From Luteibacter mycovicinus (GTDB taxonomy: Bacteria > Pseudomonadota > Gammaproteobacteria > Xanthomonadales > Rhodanobacteraceae), in the NCBI RefSeq assembly GCF_000745235.1, contig NZ_JQNL01000001.1, positions 3,094,001 through 3,158,000 of the forward strand: DNA of 64,000 nucleotides. The letters run 5' to 3'. The position numbers and the translations under genes are program-made. The notes beneath the pieces are model-generated. The model was not told the origin of the DNA. It did no database searches and saw only the letters and a program-made list of their open reading frames with translations. The number at the start of each line of letters is the position of its first letter. Positions within the stretch are counted from its first letter, which is position 1. Positions 43,023-53,600 of this stretch are shown piece after piece.

Positions 43023-46000
43023 TTAGAAGTCGTAAGTGACGGCGAGACGGCCGTAACGCGGATCCTGCGTGTAGAGCGGTACGCGGTAGATCGTATTGAG
43101 CGTGTTGGCCGGGCCTTCGCTTGCCGGATAACGGAACGTCGCCCGCTGCTGGTTTAGGACATTGAACACGTTCGCAGAGAACGCGAGCTTCTGGTCGCCC
43201 CACGACGGACGGTAGGTCACGCCGAGGTCGAGCTGGAACGTCCAGGGCAGGCGGCCATGGCTACCCGGGGGAGACGGCTCGCCGTTGCAATAGCGGTAGG
43301 AGCTGCCGTAGGACACCGGATCGGTATGCCCCGCGCCGTAGTAGCCCGTGCAGACTTCCGGTGCGCCGGAAATCGCCTGGACGTTGCCCGACAGCTGCCA
43401 TTCCGGTGCGAACTGCCAGTAGCCATACGCCTTGAAGACGTGGGTATGGTCATTGCCCTGCGGGCCGTTGGCGTTCTCCATGACATAGCGGTTATCCCAG
43501 TCGACGCTGCCGGCCGCACCATCCTGGCGAGTGTCGGTACGAGCCTGACCCTCGGTATTGCCGTAGCTGCGTGAGAACACGTAGTCGAACTTGCCGTACC
43601 AGACACCGTCGAAGTTGTGTTCGGTGAACAGTTCGAGGCTGTAATAGCGACGCTTCAACGCGGGGAAGCCCATTTCTTCGCGGCTGAGTGGCACTTTGAC
43701 GGCGTTCCCGCCGGTATCGATCAGTGTGAAGGTGTTGGAATGACCACCGTTGATCAGGTAGCAGCTGTTCGTCGATGCGATGTCATAGCCGAGAGCCGCC
43801 GCCTTATCCGTAACGAGGCCGACATCGCAGAAGTCGTCGATCGCGGAGTTGAGCACGCGCTTGGTCAGCTTGGCACCGTAAACCCAATGGTCGCCGAAGG
43901 TTTTGTCAAAGCCGAGGATGTACTCATCCTGGTTCTCAGCCTTCAGGCCCTTGCCCGCAACCGTACGGGGATCGGGTGGGATGCCGTACGAATTGTTTGC
44001 CGAGACTGGCTGGCTGATCTGAGTCAGGCCCGTCGGCGCACCGGTCGCATCGATTCCGCTGTAGGTGTAGTACTGCTGTGTCGCCGTATAGCCTGCGGCG
44101 GCGCCAGTGGCCGGATTCAGAGGAAGGCCAAGGTAGTAACGCCCGGCGTTGCCGAAGACCTTGAAGCTGCCATCTCCATTAACGTCCCACGATGCGCCGA
44201 GTCGAGGCGCCCACTGCGGCTTCGTTTGCGTGATGAATGCCTGGCCGAACTGGTTGTAGTCGGTAAACTGGTCATTGCGGACGCCCAGCGACAGCAGCAC
44301 GGTGTCCGTGACCTGCCACTTATCCTCGATGTATTGAGCCCGCTGATCCGAGCGCACATTGACCAGGTTGTTTACGACGTTGCGGCTGACGTAGTAGCCG
44401 CCCGCCCCGTTGGCATAACCGGCCGTACCCGGTACGAAGTTGATGCCCGGAGCATCGGAAATCGGCTGCGTGGGGTCCGCCTGCTGGCCGTAGTTCCAGG
44501 CGTATCCAGGACCCGGGCTAGCCGTGCCGAAGTCGTCTGCCCGCGACTTGACGTTATCGATGCCGACAGCAATCGTGTGGTCACCGAGCGTATAGGTGAC
44601 ATCGAAACGGAAGTTCGTCGCCTTATTGCTACGGCCCGGCTGACTGATGTCATCGACCTGATTATTGCGAATGGCGGTGCCGCCGTTCAGTGCGGGATTC
44701 TGGAATTGTGAGCTATCGACCCGGGCCAACGTCGGGTCATAGTCGCCCGGCTGGTCGTAGTTCTTCGAGCGCATCTGGCCGTACATGGCACTGAGGGTCA
44801 GGTTGTCCGTGATGTAGCTCGTGTACTTGGCGACATACAGGTCGCCGCCGGTCTTCGTGTTATCGACGGGACCGATCTTGCTGGTCCGGTTAAGATTGGC
44901 GTAGTCGTAGTTGTATCGCGTGCCCGAACCTTCGCGCTTGTCGGACGCGCCGGTCAGTTCGAGGATGTTGCTATCGGTGATGTTCCAGTCGAGCTTGCTG
45001 TACCACCGCGGTGATCTATAGTCGTTGGTCGATGCCGGGGTGTTATTGCCCACGGCGTTCACGTTACGGCGGCCGGATTTTTCAAACTCACCCGCGACGA
45101 AGAAGAACAGCTTGTCCTTGATCAGCGGGCCGCCTGCATAAGCGCTGACCGTGGTCGTCCACTGGTCATTCTGGCTCTTTGGCTGGTAAAGATTGCCCGC
45201 GGGTGCGGTAGCGGGGACGCGCGCATAGTGCAGGTCGTCAGCGCTTGCGCGAGCAAAGGCGGGCTCCCAAAGGACCTGAGCACCAAAGTGCCATTCGTTC
45301 GTGCCGCGCTTACCGACCTGGCTGATGACGCCGCCGTCGGAACGCCCGTACTGTGCGCTGTAGCCGCCGGTATAGACTTCCTGCTGGTCGATGGCGCCAT
45401 AGGGCAACTGCAAGCCGCCCACCGCGTTGAGTGGATCGGTCGTATTGAAGCCGTTGACGTAGTAAGCGTTTTCATTGGCCGCGGCGCCGCCGAAACTGGC
45501 GACCGAGCGGCCGGTGTCGCTCGCGAATCCGCCGCCGTTGTTGACCACGCCAGGTGCAAGGCGGGCGATCGCTTCCGCACTGCGACCCAACGGCAGCTTG
45601 GCAAGCTGCTCGGATGTGATCACGGTACGTGAATCGACCGACGTGACGTCGATATTCGGAAGGGCTGTGCCGGTGACCGTGACGCCGCTGAGTGATGTCG
45701 CATCGGACGCAGGTGCGGCGCTCGCTGCATTGAACGAGATATCGGTGCTCGCACCCACGCGCAGGCTCACGTCCTTGCGTGTATCGACCGCTGCGCCATC
45801 GCGCATGAGGGTCACGGTATACGTGCCGAGCGGAATCTGGTTAACGGCATAACGGCCGCGTGCGTCCACCGGAACTTCGCGACGGAAGCCGGTGCCGCTC
45901 TCGACCACGACGGTCTCATTGGCGCCTGCGGGCACGCTGCCGTTGATGCTACCCGTCGTCGACTGTGCGTAAACGCTCGAAACGCCACCCAGGCAGGTAC

Positions 46001-46049
46001 AGACCGCCAGTGCGAGTGCGCTCCTGCGAGTGAGAAAATGGTTCTTCAT
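43023..46049 (-). CDS. Oar-like TonB-dependent receptor with carboxypeptidase-regulatory domain
   Basis: A 1008-residue outer-membrane protein. After the signal peptide (to SVYAQ, about residue 29) comes a CarbopepD-reg/CNA-B-like domain (about 30-110; VPVDARGRYAVNQIPLGTYTV). A plug follows (about 130-250; ARLAPGVVNNGGGFASDTGR, YYVNGFNTTDPLNAVGG), then a 22-strand-type barrel ending RLAVTYDF with the terminal Phe. Oar-like receptors in Xanthomonadales may import peptides or glycans, or secrete proteases; the substrate is unknown. The ATG at 46049 is chosen since it begins the leader. Terminator downstream. Confidence 0.93.
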   Translation of the reverse strand: MKNHFLTRRSALALAVCTCLGGVSSVYAQSTTGSINGSVPAGANETVVVESGTGFRREVPVDARGRYAVNQIPLGTYTVTLMRDGAAVDTRKDVSLRVGASTDISFNAASAAPASDATSLSGVTVTGTALPNIDVTSVDSRTVITSEQLAKLPLGRSAEAIARLAPGVVNNGGGFASDTGRSVASFGGAAANENAYYVNGFNTTDPLNAVGGLQLPYGAIDQQEVYTGGYSAQYGRSDGGVISQVGKRGTNEWHFGAQVLWEPAFARASADDLHYARVPATAPAGNLYQPKSQNDQWTTTVSAYAGGPLIKDKLFFFVAGEFEKSGRRNVNAVGNNTPASTNDYRSPRWYSKLDWNITDSNILELTGASDKREGSGTRYNYDYANLNRTSKIGPVDNTKTGGDLYVAKYTSYITDNLTLSAMYGQMRSKNYDQPGDYDPTLARVDSSQFQNPALNGGTAIRNNQVDDISQPGRSNKATNFRFDVTYTLGDHTIAVGIDNVKSRADDFGTASPGPGYAWNYGQQADPTQPISDAPGINFVPGTAGYANGAGGYYVSRNVVNNLVNVRSDQRAQYIEDKWQVTDTVLLSLGVRNDQFTDYNQFGQAFITQTKPQWAPRLGASWDVNGDGSFKVFGNAGRYYLGLPLNPATGAAAGYTATQQYYTYSGIDATGAPTGLTQISQPVSANNSYGIPPDPRTVAGKGLKAENQDEYILGFDKTFGDHWVYGAKLTKRVLNSAIDDFCDVGLVTDKAAALGYDIASTNSCYLINGGHSNTFTLIDTGGNAVKVPLSREEMGFPALKRRYYSLELFTEHNFDGVWYGKFDYVFSRSYGNTEGQARTDTRQDGAAGSVDWDNRYVMENANGPQGNDHTHVFKAYGYWQFAPEWQLSGNVQAISGAPEVCTGYYGAGHTDPVSYGSSYRYCNGEPSPPGSHGRLPWTFQLDLGVTYRPSWGDQKLAFSANVFNVLNQQRATFRYPASEGPANTLNTIYRVPLYTQDPRYGRLAVTYDF

Positions 46050-46170
46050 GCCTTCCCCGGAAAGTGATGCCATTAATTGACGGCAACACGGGGCCGTAAC
46101 GACAGGCCCCCGCCTGTCGCTTTGCACGGAGCCGAAAGACCCCTCCCCGCGCTCCGTCGCGACACGCCCA

Positions 46171-46454
46171 TTTGCCTCGATCCAAATGGACTTAACGCAA
46201 GGTGTACATGAGGCGATTCGGGTTGTCCAGAGCACGCACCGTCTGGGCGGATGGCCGTCCAGCCGTCTAAACGTCTTGCTGCGCCGCAGCAAAATTAAGT
46301 GTAACTATGGGTATTTGGGTGCTTTTATGCCGGCGCGACGTCTTGCCGCAAAGGTGCCCAATGGCATATCCGCAAGGGGTGTAAATTTTTTCGAAACGCG
46401 GATTTTCAGAGGTCTCAAACCTTCACGCACCGTCTACATTTGGATCGAGGCAAA
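46171..46454. repeat. Distant 18-base inverted repeat in the receptor/exonuclease intergenic region
   Basis: TTTGCCTCGATCCAAATG at 46171-46188 and its perfect inverse at 46437-46454 bracket about 250 bases of lower-GC sequence. CACGCACCGTCT also occurs twice, directly (about 46234 and 46424). The whole 46050-46542 gap contains no gene I can support; it holds the receptor's promoter on the minus strand and the exonuclease's on the plus strand. Confidence 0.7.
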
Positions 46455-46542
46455 AGGCGTGCCAAAGGTCGCGCAGGCCAGAGGTGCATCAACGTGCCGC
46501 CGTCACCGGCTGTCCACCCCGGGTCGGGAAAAGTCCTGCGTC

Positions 46543-47448
46543 ATGAAGATCGCCACTTTCAACGTCAACGGCATCCGCTCCCGGCTTCCGCACTTGCTGG
46601 AGTGGCTCGGGCGCGAGGCGCCGGACATCGTCTGCCTGCAGGAACTCAAGGCGGTGGACAAGGCGTTTCCCGTCGCGGAGATCCATGACGCAGGCTACGG
46701 TGCCCTCTGGGCCGGGCAGGCCTCCTGGAATGGCGTGGCCATCCTCGCGAAGGGTACCGATCCCGTGGAGAGCCGCCGCGGCCTGCCGGGCGACAGAAAG
46801 GACCTCCAGAGCCGCTACCTCGAAGCGGCGGCCCATGGCGTTCTCGTCGGTTGCCTTTATCTGCCCAACGGCAATCCGTGGCCAGGCCCGAAGTTCGATT
46901 ACAAGCTGGCCTGGTTCGAGCGTTTTATCCAGCACGCCGGGCAATTGCTGGATTCCGGTCATCCGGTAGTACTGGCCGGCGACTACAACGTCGTGCCGAC
47001 CGACGGCGACATCTACGACCCCAAAAACTGGCGACGTGACGCCTTGCTCCAGCCCGAAAGCCGTCATGCTTACGAGCGTCTGCTGGCCCAGGGCTGGACC
47101 GACGCCCTGCGCCAGATGCATCCGGACGAAACCATCTACACCTTCTGGGACTACTTCCGGCAGCACTGGCCACGCAACCGGGGGCTGCGGATCGACCACC
47201 TGCTGTTGTCGCCGGATCTGGCGACCCGGCTAAAGAAGTCCGATGTCGACCGATGGGTACGCGATCTGCCCAAGGCCAGCGATCACGCGCCGGTGTGGGT
47301 CGAACTGGGCAAGCCGGCCCGGACAGCGGCGACGAAAAAGACGGCGGCAACAAAGACGGCCGCGAAAAAGACGGCCGCGAAAAAGACGGCCACGAAAAAG
47401 ACCGCCGCAAAAAAGACCGTCCTCAGGAAATCCGGGCAGACTGCGTAA
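46543..47448 (+). CDS. xthA: Exodeoxyribonuclease III with lysine/alanine-rich C-terminal tail
   Basis: A 301-residue AP endonuclease/3'-5' exonuclease. Motifs in order: ATFNVNGIRSR, LQELKAVD (catalytic Glu), NGNPWPG, LAGDYNVVPTD (Asp/Asn), LRIDHLLLS and KASDHAPVWVEL (catalytic His near residue 252). The core ends at about 258. About 40 extra residues made of KKTAAKK-type units follow, a basic histone-H1-like tail not present in E. coli XthA. It repairs abasic DNA in the cytoplasm. The ATG at 46543 opens the first strand. Confidence 0.93.
   Translation: MKIATFNVNGIRSRLPHLLEWLGREAPDIVCLQELKAVDKAFPVAEIHDAGYGALWAGQASWNGVAILAKGTDPVESRRGLPGDRKDLQSRYLEAAAHGVLVGCLYLPNGNPWPGPKFDYKLAWFERFIQHAGQLLDSGHPVVLAGDYNVVPTDGDIYDPKNWRRDALLQPESRHAYERLLAQGWTDALRQMHPDETIYTFWDYFRQHWPRNRGLRIDHLLLSPDLATRLKKSDVDRWVRDLPKASDHAPVWVELGKPARTAATKKTAATKTAAKKTAAKKTATKKTAAKKTVLRKSGQTA
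47323..47430 (+). repeat. 15-base coding tandem repeat (Lys/Ala tail of XthA)
   Basis: Units like AAAAAGACGGCCGCG repeat about six times, encoding KKTAA/KKTAT. It is a candidate slippage tract, because a unit gain or loss keeps the frame. Confidence 0.8.
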
Positions 47449-47558
47449 GTTCCGACGTAAACGAATTTACCAATATGAATGCGCTACCCGCACTTGCCAG
47501 CGGCGCGCAAGATCATAGACTAGGAGGTTATCGGGGGAAGTCGCGGGTTCAGGCTGGC

Positions 47559-49721
47559 ATGAAGATCGATGGCGGTAGCGGTAAACGCGCCGAGCCAGTG
47601 ATGCTCAGCGAGGTCGCGAAGCGTCTGCGCAATCCGCGCATCGACCGTATCGTGGCCAGCTTCAGCGAGTACCACGTCTCGCTGATGCGTGCAGTGATCC
47701 TCGGGTTCGTCGTCGTCTGGAGTGCCGCGTGGCTGCATGGCCCGGTGCCCATGGCCACCGAATCGCATCACGTCGTGCCGGTCGCCGTCCTGATGTTCGT
47801 CCTCAGCACCTTCTGGATGCTGTTCGTCCGTGCCGGGGCGCCACGCGAGACACCGGTGATCGACGCTATCGGCAACGTCACCAATTTCGTCATCGTGGCC
47901 GTGCTGCTCAAGGCCGCGTTCATGCTGGTGATCACGGTGACGGCCGTCCTTCCGTTCCTGTCCGTGGCCGTCGGGGTGAGGTACAGCCGCCGCGCGTTCG
48001 CCGCCAGCGTAGTGGCCTCGGTCGCGATCCTCGCGGTCGTGGCGCCCGATGGCTACTGGCTGGGTCGTCCCGCCTACGCCTTATACGCACTGGCTCTGGT
48101 CATCGTGTTGCCGGTGATGCTTTACCGGATGATGTATGCCTTGCGCGAAGTGTCCGCCGAGGCGATCGCGTCGCGTGAAGCGCAGCACCGGTTCATCTCG
48201 ATGATGAGTCACGAGATGCGTACGCCTCTGAGTACGGTCATTCATGCGGCGTCTCTGATCGACACCTCGGTGATGTCGGAAGATCAGCGCGGCCTGGTCG
48301 CGCTGCTGGCGACCAATGCCAATGCCTTGCTCCACCGGGTGAACGCCGTCCTCGATGTAGCGTCGTTTGCCGGCGGCAGTTTCAACCTGCGCCACCAGAC
48401 GTTCGCGTTCGACGAAGTCCTGAGTACGGTGGGCGCGGTGTGCCGTCCTTACGCGGCAGAGAAGCGTGTCACCTTCAGCGTCTCCCGCGACGCATCGGTG
48501 GAAGGCGTATTCAGCGGCGACCCGGGCCGTATCGAGCAGGTGCTGTCGAACCTGGCTTCCAACGCGGTGAAATTCACGCCGCCCGGCGGCTCGGTGGACG
48601 TGCGCATCGAGTTGCGCGAAGGCGTCGGCGGCCATGATCCGACCATCGCCTGTACGGTGAGCGACACCGGTATCGGCATCGCCGACGCCGACAAGCAGCG
48701 CGTGTTCGATCCCTTTCATCAGCTCAGCGGTGGCGAGAGCCGGCGCCAGGAAGGCGTCGGCCTGGGTCTCTACATCGTCCGGAACGTGTCCGAGCAGATG
48801 AGTGGCTCGCTCGAGGTGATGGACAATCCGATGGGCGGCACCATCTTTGTCTGGCGTTTTCCCTTGCGCCGCGCGGCCGCCGGTTCGCGAAGCGTGGCGG
48901 AGACGCCGCTGGTCGACCTGCTCGACGAGCATCGCGGTCGCGTCGCCCCCCAGCACTGCCTGGTGGTGGACGATAACGCGGCCAACCGCGAGATCGTCGG
49001 TCGTATCCTCGAGCGTGCGGGGCATGTGCCGACCTTCAGTGCCAGCGGTGACGAGGCGCTGGCGCGTCTGTCGACCGAGACGTTCGATCTGATCTTCATG
49101 GACCTGCACATGCCGGGCAGCTCCGGCTGGGATGTGCTGGGACGGATCGAAGTGGCGCGTCGTACCGAGGCGGTGCCGCCTATCGTCATGCTGAGCGCGG
49201 ACTCCAGTCACGACGCCGTACGGATCGCATTCAAGGCCGGTGCACGCGCGTACCTTACCAAGCCGATCGCGGCGCAGCGGCTGCTCGACGTGATCGAGTC
49301 CATCGCCGACGAGCGTCGTCTCGATGACGCGGCGCGCCACTGGCATCCCGCCATTGGCCTGCCCACCGGCCGGCAGGAGAGTTCGCCGCTGGACGAAATG
49401 CGCGCGCTCAGTACGCGGGAAGACTTCAAGGCCTTCGTCGACCTGTGCTCGCGTACGGCGGACGACCATTGCGTTTCCCTTCGCTCGGCGATCCATTCGC
49501 ACGATATCGCAGCCGCCTCCGAGGCCATCCATGCATTGCGCAACGTCCTGGGCAATCTGGGGGTACCAGGAGCCGACCACGTCTGCGGCGACATTGCCTT
49601 GCTGATCGATGCCGGTGCGGATGTACAGCGCGTCACCGAAGAGCTGGACACGCTCTCCCGGTCGGTACACCGTTTCGTCGACGTGCAGCGGCGTTACGCC
49701 GAGGCGGCCGCCAGCGCGTGA
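47559..49721 (+). CDS. Hybrid sensor histidine kinase with receiver and HPt domains (RpfC-like architecture)
   Basis: A 720-residue kinase. About five N-terminal membrane spans (residues 40-195) precede HisKA with the phosphoacceptor His218 in FISMMSHEMRTPLST. HATPase_c has NLASNAVKFTP, DTGIGIAD and GVGLGLYIVRN; the receiver has Asp515 in FMDLHMPGSSG; and a C-terminal HPt has His658 in IHALRNVLGNLG. The arrangement equals Xanthomonas RpfC, but no rpfF or rpfG lies nearby, so the ligand is open. The start is uncertain: an ATG at 47475 is also in frame, and a perfect AGGAGG at 47522 has no start codon after it. Confidence 0.9.
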   Translation: MKIDGGSGKRAEPVMLSEVAKRLRNPRIDRIVASFSEYHVSLMRAVILGFVVVWSAAWLHGPVPMATESHHVVPVAVLMFVLSTFWMLFVRAGAPRETPVIDAIGNVTNFVIVAVLLKAAFMLVITVTAVLPFLSVAVGVRYSRRAFAASVVASVAILAVVAPDGYWLGRPAYALYALALVIVLPVMLYRMMYALREVSAEAIASREAQHRFISMMSHEMRTPLSTVIHAASLIDTSVMSEDQRGLVALLATNANALLHRVNAVLDVASFAGGSFNLRHQTFAFDEVLSTVGAVCRPYAAEKRVTFSVSRDASVEGVFSGDPGRIEQVLSNLASNAVKFTPPGGSVDVRIELREGVGGHDPTIACTVSDTGIGIADADKQRVFDPFHQLSGGESRRQEGVGLGLYIVRNVSEQMSGSLEVMDNPMGGTIFVWRFPLRRAAAGSRSVAETPLVDLLDEHRGRVAPQHCLVVDDNAANREIVGRILERAGHVPTFSASGDEALARLSTETFDLIFMDLHMPGSSGWDVLGRIEVARRTEAVPPIVMLSADSSHDAVRIAFKAGARAYLTKPIAAQRLLDVIESIADERRLDDAARHWHPAIGLPTGRQESSPLDEMRALSTREDFKAFVDLCSRTADDHCVSLRSAIHSHDIAAASEAIHALRNVLGNLGVPGADHVCGDIALLIDAGADVQRVTEELDTLSRSVHRFVDVQRRYAEAAASA

Positions 49722-50575
49722 ACGATCTGGAGGCACTGGCCGAGGACGTCGCCGGGCGCGAGCGCTCGACGCCCGGCCTCAAGCCGGACAACGAGGCACG
49801 CATCGTGTTTCACCCGCAGAAACCCCGTAGCCGGCTGCCGCTCGCGGTGGTTTATCTGCACGGATTCACCGCCAGTCAGGCGGAGGGGGATCCCGCGCAC
49901 CGGGCCATCGCCGAGGCGTGTGGCGCCCATCTGTTCCTCAACCGACTCAGTGACCACGGCAGCGATCTGCCCTCCGCGATGGCCGGCGCTTCGGCGGAGC
50001 GCTGGCGCGCGGACGCCGACGAGGCCCTGCGCATCGGTCTGGAACTCGGTGAGCGGGTATTGCTCGTCGGCACCTCCATGGGCGCGTCGCTGGCGCTCGA
50101 CCTCGCCGCGCGACACGCGTCTCAGATCGCGGGCGTGGTGGCCTGGTCTCCCGGCATCCGCGTTTACGATCCCGTACAACTCAATGCCGCGGTGCTCCTG
50201 CGCGGGGCGGTGGACGTGCCGGGTGAGCGCACGCCGTTTCAACGGCGGTACTGGTCGTCCGTGATTCACTCCGACGGATACCGCGCCGTCGCCGAACTCT
50301 TCCTCGGCACGATGCAGCCCGGGCACCTGCGCGATGTCGTCTGCCCGGTCCTGTTCGGCGTGTGGGACGGCGGTGCCGATGACCATGACACGCTGACGTC
50401 GGTCGCCGCCATGCGCGAGGCGTTCGACTGGCTGGGCTCGCCCGAGCCAGGCCGCCGCCTGATCGCCTACGATCACGCGGCGCACGTGCTTGCTTCCCCG
50501 CAGCGTTCCCCCGCGGCGGCCCGGGTGCTGGCCGACGCCGTCGCCTTTGTCGGCGAGCTGGGATTCGCCGGCTAA
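49718..50575 (+). CDS. Alpha/beta-hydrolase (lysophospholipase/esterase-like)
   Basis: A 285-residue cytoplasmic hydrolase. The oxyanion segment VVYLHGFTASQAEG, nucleophile elbow LLVGTSMGASLALDLA (Ser near 125), acid in VWDGGADDHDT and His in YDHAAHVL can be placed. Substrate unknown. The GTG start overlaps the kinase stop (GTGA), so translation is coupled to the sensor kinase, which is unusual for a metabolic esterase. An opening further upstream lies inside the kinase and is ignored. Confidence 0.86.
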   Translation: MNDLEALAEDVAGRERSTPGLKPDNEARIVFHPQKPRSRLPLAVVYLHGFTASQAEGDPAHRAIAEACGAHLFLNRLSDHGSDLPSAMAGASAERWRADADEALRIGLELGERVLLVGTSMGASLALDLAARHASQIAGVVAWSPGIRVYDPVQLNAAVLLRGAVDVPGERTPFQRRYWSSVIHSDGYRAVAELFLGTMQPGHLRDVVCPVLFGVWDGGADDHDTLTSVAAMREAFDWLGSPEPGRRLIAYDHAAHVLASPQRSPAAARVLADAVAFVGELGFAG

Positions 50576-50656
50576 GACGTCTCACCTCCGGCCCGGGCGA
50601 CGCGGGTACCTCTTAAGAGGTATCGTTGCCACCGGGTCGGAGAGGGGTGATCAGGG

Positions 50657-53600
50657 GTGGTTTCCGGACGCGCGCTCGCCGCGTGCATATCGCTGTTGCT
50701 CGGCGTCATGGTCGGGTGGTGGCCCACCTCGGACGCCGTCGCGAGGGACAGCCGCGACCGTCGTATCGAGCAGTTCTATCACACCGCCTGGACGGTGCGC
50801 GAAGGTGCGCCCGGACAGGTCACGGCGCTGGCGCAGACGGCCGACGGCTACCTGTGGCTGGGCACGCAGACGGGGCTGTACCGGTTCGATGGCGTGCGCT
50901 TCGAACGCTACCGCCCACGCGAAGGCGGTGACTTCCTTGCGTCCAGTGTGGCCTCTTTGTACGCACCCCCGTCAGGCGGCTTGTGGGTGGGCTTCCGTTA
51001 CGGTGTGGCCAGCTTCATCGATCACGACCGTGCCACGCACTACGCCGCGGGCTCCGGCCTGCCGACCGCGACGATCTACGCGATGGCCAGCACGCCCGAT
51101 GGGCGGGTCTGGGCGGCGACCTTCAACGGGCTGGTTACGCTCGCGGGCAATCGGTGGCGGGTGATCGGTCCCGCCATGGGGCTGCCCGGGGTGCGCGCGC
51201 GTAACCTCGCGGTCGATCGCGCGGGTCGCCTCTGGGTCGCGACGGAGCAGGCGCTGGCGTGGCTGGCACCGGGTGCTCAGCGTTTCGAGGTCGCCACGCG
51301 ATCGGTCGGCCGGATCAACCGCATCGCCGAGGCCCCCGACGGCAGCATCTGGGTCGCCGAGGCCGACGATGGCGTACGGCCGGCATGGAACGGCGGACGC
51401 GACCCGGCGCTGTCAGGACCGAAGCTGCACATGTCGTCGGCGGGCCTCCTGTTCGATCGCGACGGCGCGCTCTGGGTGCCGACGCTCGGCGAAGGTATCC
51501 GTCGCGTTCCGCACATCGACTGGCTCGCCAGCCAGACGATCGAAGCGGACAGCGCGGCGGCCGAGCGTTTCGTTGAACGTAACGGTCTCAGCTCCGATTA
51601 TTTCAGCGCGGTGATCCAGGATCGCGAGGGCAACATCTGGATGGGCGGGAGCCGCGGCCTCGACCGCTTCCGCCGTGGACGCCTGCTTCCCGCGCCGCTG
51701 TCACCCGGCGCCACCGACTTCGCGCTGGTCCCAGCGCCCGGGCATGGCGTGTGGGTAGGCACGAAGAACCGTCCGCTGACGCATGTCGACGCGACCAACA
51801 TAACCGGCACGGCCTTCCCGGAAGCGATCACCGCGGCGGCCCGCGACGGCGACGCGACCTGGCTCGGTGGACCGCGCGGTCTGTGGCATATGGTGGATGG
51901 CGTCCCGCGGCCGTTCGCATCGCTCCCCGCGGACGATTACACGGGCGTCCAGGCCATCGTCGGCGACGGCCACGGCGGCGCCTGGTTGTCGATCAATCGC
52001 CCCGGCATCTACCACTACACGGGCGAGGGCTGGATTCACGACACACTGCCCAGCGTGTCCAACGACCCCTCGCCGCTGGTGTTGCTCCGTGACGCCCGGC
52101 AGCGGCTGTGGATGGGTTTCGCGCGCAACGTGCTCATCGTCCGCGACGGGGGCCGGGACAAGGTGATCGGCGCGGCCGATGGTCTGCAGGTGGGCAACGT
52201 CACCGCGCTGCTGGACGACGACGACACCGTATGGGTGGGCGGCGAGCTGGGTATCGCCGCCATTCGCGGCGGCAGCGTCCGCAGCATTCCGACGGCTGGC
52301 GAGCCGCTGCGCGGCGTGTCCGGACTGGTGCGCGACCGTCGCGGGGATTTCTGGATGAACGCCGCGCAAGGCGTCGCGCGGATCGCCTCGGCCGACATGC
52401 GCCAGGCCCTCGACGAGCCGGGCTACCGTCCGCCGGTCATGCTGTTCGATTCGCTCGATGGATTGCCAGGTACGCCGGCGCAGTTTCGTCCCTTGCCCAC
52501 CGCGGTGGCGGCCGACGATGGACGGTTGTGGTTCGCGACGACCAGCGGCGTCGTGTCGATCGATCCGTCGGCCATACGGCGCAACCCGGTCGCGCCGCCG
52601 GTGATGGTCCGGGAAATTTCCACGGATGCGGGAACCTGGCCGGCATCGTCCAGCGTCACGCTTCCGGCGAACACCGAGCGTCTGCGCATCGCCTATACCG
52701 CGACCAGCCTGTCGATGCCCGAGCGCGTGCGCTTCCGCTACCGGATGGATGGTCTGGATACGCGCTGGCGTGAAGCGGGTACGGATCGCGAAGCCGTGTA
52801 CACCGATCCGCTGCCAGGCCATTACGTGTTTCGCGTGACCGCGTCCAACGAGGACGGTGTCTGGAACGAGCAGGGCACCTCGATTGCGGTCACGGTGTCG
52901 CCGGCGTTCTATCAGACGCTGTGGTTCGCGCTGGTCTGTACCGCCGCCTTGCTCCTCGCCATCTGGATCGCACTGCTGCTCAGGGGCCGGCGCGTCGCGG
53001 CGCTCGTGCGGGGGCGCCTGGACGAGCGCCATGCGGAGCGCGAACGCATCGCGCGCGAACTACACGACACGCTGCTACAGAGCATTCACGGTCTGACCAT
53101 GCGCTTCCAGGCGATCGCAAATCGTGTCGCGCCGGACGATCCGGTACGCACGGCGATGGAAGGCGCGCTCGACCGGGCGGAGGAAGCGCTTGTCGAAGCG
53201 CGTGACCGCGTCCGCGACCTGCGTGCGCACGGCACGGACGACATGCCGCTGAATGACGTTCTGGAAGCGATGGCGCGCTTGTACGCGTCCGATCACACGG
53301 TGCCGGTCATCGTCAGTGTGCGGCTCGACGTGCTCGATCTGGATCCGCTGGCGCGCGACGAACTGCACGGCATCGCACGCGAAGCCGTGCACAACGCGGT
53401 GACGCATGCCGGGGCCAGTCGCATCGACGTCGTCCTCGAGGAAGATGACGGTATGCTGCTCTTTTACGTGCGCGACGACGGACGCGGCATCGAGGATGCC
53501 GTTTCCCGCGACGGTCGTGCGGGTCACTGGGGGCTGCGCGGTATACGCGAGCGCGCGCATGCGATGGGTGGCATCGCCACCATTGCGGCCTGTCTCCAGG

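Noticed and set aside
47522..47527. Perfect AGGAGG as ribosome site of the hybrid kinase
   Set aside because: No ATG, GTG or TTG follows within 12 bases in the kinase frame.
47559..49721. Naming the hybrid kinase rpfC
   Set aside because: Domain order fits, but no rpfF/rpfG neighbours and the membrane input part could not be shown to be DSF-binding.
48081..49736. A 551-codon frame antisense to the hybrid kinase
   Set aside because: Mirror of a kinase with clear H, N, G, receiver and HPt motifs.
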